DNA of 6,020 nucleotides from Deltaproteobacteria bacterium. Lineage in GTDB: Bacteria > Desulfobacterota > GWC2-55-46. The notes beneath the pieces were generated by a model, which saw only the letters and a list, made by a program, of their open reading frames with translations, ran no database searches and had not been told where the DNA came from. The stretch covers positions 1 to 6,020 of the forward strand of contig JACPGA010000144.1 of the NCBI GenBank assembly GCA_016182705.1, written 5' to 3'. The translations under genes were made by a program, and so were the position numbers. This document shows positions 4,444 through 6,020 of this stretch, in pieces (the first letter of the stretch is position 1; the number at the start of each line of letters is the position of its first letter).

Positions 4444-5460
4444 ATGAAAACAAACCTGCTGCCAGCCGGCAAGCTGCCGGTGCGGCTCCTTGACCGCCTG
4501 CTTAACAAGTACGCCTCTGGCGCCCCCGGCGTCATCGTCGGCCCCTCGATAGGCATAGACTCAGCCATCATAAATATCCACGGAACACTTCTCGCGGCGA
4601 AATCAGACCCCATCACCTTTGTCTCGGACAACATAGGCGCGTACGCGGTACACGTGAACGCGAACGACATAGCCGCGATGGGCGCTGCCCCGAGGTGGTT
4701 TCTCGCTACTATCCTCCTGCCCGAATGCAAAGCCACGCCAAAGATGGCGGAGCGGATCTTCTCCCAGATAAGCTCAGCCTGCGGGGAGGTCGGCGCGGCG
4801 CTTTGCGGCGGCCACACTGAAATCACCCCCGGAATCAACAGGCCAATTGTAACCGGCCACATGCTGGGCACCCTTCGCGGGAAAAAGCCTGTCACATCAG
4901 CCGGGGCAAAGCCGGGGGACGCGCTCATACTCACCAAGGGCATAGCCATTGAGGCGACCAGCATCATGGCAAGGGAATTGCTCGATAAACTCAAGGGCTC
5001 GTTTTCAGCGGCCTTTCTCAAAAGGTGCGCCAATTATTTCAAGTCACCCGGCATAAGCGTTGTTAAAGACGCCCGGGTGGCCCTGGAAAACGGCCCGGTA
5101 AATGCCATGCATGACCCCACTGAGGGCGGGCTTTCGGCGGCCCTCCATGAGCTCTCCCTGTCCTCCGGCTGTACAATCATTGTCGAGCGAAAGCTCATAC
5201 CATTGCTTCCCGAAGCAAAAGCCCTCTGCGATTTTTTCGGAATAGACCCGCTCGGGGCCATCTCGTCCGGCGCTCTTCTTATCTCAGCCCCTTCTGGCCG
5301 GGCGGATAAGATAACGGCAGCCCTCGAGGCCAATGGAATCCGCTCCGCCGTCATAGGCAAGGTTGAGGCAAAAGGGCGTGGGGTCAGCATCATAGTTGAT
5401 GGAAAAACGAAAATACTTAAAGCTTTCGAGAGGGACGAACTGACCAAAATCTTGATATAA
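4444..5460 (+). CDS. HypE-like AIR synthase-related protein (PurM/ThiL/SelD superfamily)
   Basis: A 338-residue protein with the two-domain layout of the PurM superfamily of ATP-binding enzymes. N-terminal half: phosphate/Mg motif IGIDSA (36-41), AKSDPITF (52-59), VNANDIAAMGA (71-81) and CGGHTEI (121-127). C-terminal half: KPGDALILTKGI, HDPTEGGLS (223-231) and LGAISSGALL (270-279). Overall length and motif order are closest to HypE (COG0309), which dehydrates a carbamoylated C-terminal cysteine to make the cyanide ligand of NiFe hydrogenases. Here the protein ends DELTKILI with no PRIC-type terminal cysteine, and no hydrogenase or hyp gene is in view. It is therefore unlikely to be true HypE and the substrate is unknown. 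SD AGGAGA (4435-4440) precedes the ATG, 40 bp after the FBPA/P-like gene and 20 bp before the next gene, so co-transcription is likely. Confidence 0.85.
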   Translation: MKTNLLPAGKLPVRLLDRLLNKYASGAPGVIVGPSIGIDSAIINIHGTLLAAKSDPITFVSDNIGAYAVHVNANDIAAMGAAPRWFLATILLPECKATPKMAERIFSQISSACGEVGAALCGGHTEITPGINRPIVTGHMLGTLRGKKPVTSAGAKPGDALILTKGIAIEATSIMARELLDKLKGSFSAAFLKRCANYFKSPGISVVKDARVALENGPVNAMHDPTEGGLSAALHELSLSSGCTIIVERKLIPLLPEAKALCDFFGIDPLGAISSGALLISAPSGRADKITAALEANGIRSAVIGKVEAKGRGVSIIVDGKTKILKAFERDELTKILI

Positions 5461-5480
5461 TACGATTGAGGAGGCTCGAT

Positions 5481-6014
5481 ATGTCAAAAAAAACAGGAAA
5501 AGGCCTGCTTGAAAGGGCTCCGCATATAGTAAGAAGAAAAACTGTCGACCCGGAAGGAGCCGACCCCTACCGGAACAAAGAGGCTCCGGACGATATGGCC
5601 CTCTGCAGAAGATGCGGGGCTGTATATCATGAAAAAAGATGGTATAAAAGAGACGAGTTGCCAGACAAGCTGACAGGAGCGACAAACACCGAGCTGGTGT
5701 TCTGTCCCGGGTGCCAGAAGGTAAAAGACAAATACGCCGAGGGATATCTGATCATAGATGGCGATTTCGTTGAGGAACACGGCAACGAAATACTGAACAT
5801 CATAGAGAACAAGGAAGACCTGCAACACTACATCAACCCTCTTGAGCAGATAGTCGAGATAAAACGTTTCGACGGCCGCATCGAGGTGCAGACGACTACC
5901 GAAAAGCTCGCGCAGAGAATAGGCCAGATAATACAGAAGGCGTTCAGCGGCGATCTGGTCTATAAATGGAGCGATGACAACAGCCTTGCCAGGATCATCT
6001 GGACGAGGAATTAA
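5481..6014 (+). CDS. BCAM0308-family four-cysteine (putative zinc-binding) protein
   Basis: A 177-residue soluble protein. After a basic N-terminus (GLLERAPHIVRRK...DPYRNK) comes a probable zinc site C-X2-C (Cys42, Cys45, in LCRRCGAVYHEKRWY) and C-X2-C (Cys75, Cys78, in FCPGCQKVKDKYAEGYL). The C-terminal part (about 85-177; HGNEILNIIENKE, FDGRIEVQTTTEKLAQRIG, AFSGDLVYKWSDDNSLARIIW) looks like an alpha-beta, possibly KH-like, nucleic-acid-binding fold. This order matches what I remember of the BCAM0308 family, which is uncharacterised and has some resemblance to the zinc part of NMD3. The ATG at 5481 is chosen over a TTG at 5466 because GAGGAGG (5468-5474) sits 6 nt before it and would lie inside the longer form. 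It follows the HypE-like gene by 20 bp and closes the visible operon. Confidence 0.8.
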   Translation: MSKKTGKGLLERAPHIVRRKTVDPEGADPYRNKEAPDDMALCRRCGAVYHEKRWYKRDELPDKLTGATNTELVFCPGCQKVKDKYAEGYLIIDGDFVEEHGNEILNIIENKEDLQHYINPLEQIVEIKRFDGRIEVQTTTEKLAQRIGQIIQKAFSGDLVYKWSDDNSLARIIWTRN

Positions 6015-6020
6015 ACAGAA

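Noticed and set aside
4071..5033. 320-codon minus-strand open frame opposite the FBPA/P-like and HypE-like genes
   Set aside because: It is antisense to two well-supported genes, shows no recognisable family, and spans their boundary; it is a by-product of GC-rich codon use.
1..6020. CRISPR array, tRNA or rRNA gene, transposase, toxin-antitoxin or phage genes
   Set aside because: No regularly spaced short repeats, cloverleaf or rRNA-like segments, and no matching protein families were seen on either strand.

Overview
The window looks like a chromosomal segment from a free-living Gram-negative bacterium of moderate-to-high GC. The best guess is the Desulfobacterota/Nitrospirota neighbourhood, often known only from metagenomes. 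The grounds are indirect: the style of the MITE-like repeats (recalled as common in those groups), an archaeal-type fructose-1,6-bisphosphate aldolase/phosphatase homologue, a predicted secreted protein with an outer-membrane-like C-terminus, and strong SD sequences with frequent ATA and AGG codons. No ribosomal or phylogenetic marker gene is present, so this placement is inference.

Left part (1-1717): argC (arginine biosynthesis, plus strand) is bracketed by two copies of a ~120-bp non-coding repeat with terminal inverted repeats (58-175 and 1536-1662). A third, cut-off copy lies at 1-30. Between argC and the right-hand copy sit a GC-rich hairpin and a 57-codon DUF1328/YtjA-type membrane protein gene (1338-1511) with a perfect 10-nt Shine-Dalgarno sequence.

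Middle part (1664-3120): a minus-strand gene for a small secreted glycine-rich protein has its own consensus-like promoter and a good intrinsic terminator. It is divergent from a plus-strand pair of overlapping genes, DUF948 (YtxG-like) and YtxH-like, driven by a promoter so close that the leader should be only about 10 nt. DUF1328, the glycine-rich protein, DUF948 and YtxH are all small membrane or envelope proteins of types often linked to stress. Together they make a small envelope/stress cluster.

Right part (3303-6014): three plus-strand genes with gaps of 40 and 20 nt form a probable operon: a divergent class V fructose-bisphosphatase (FBP aldolase/phosphatase family), a HypE-like AIR-synthase-superfamily protein, and a BCAM0308-type four-cysteine protein. 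The first keeps the Schiff-base lysine but appears to have lost the catalytic tyrosine and several Mg ligands. The second lacks the C-terminal cysteine on which HypE activity depends. The operon therefore looks like a set of repurposed paralogues rather than standard gluconeogenesis or hydrogenase maturation. It is the most interesting unexplained part of the window. The start of the first gene can be drawn into either of two mutually exclusive hairpins, a possible translational switch.
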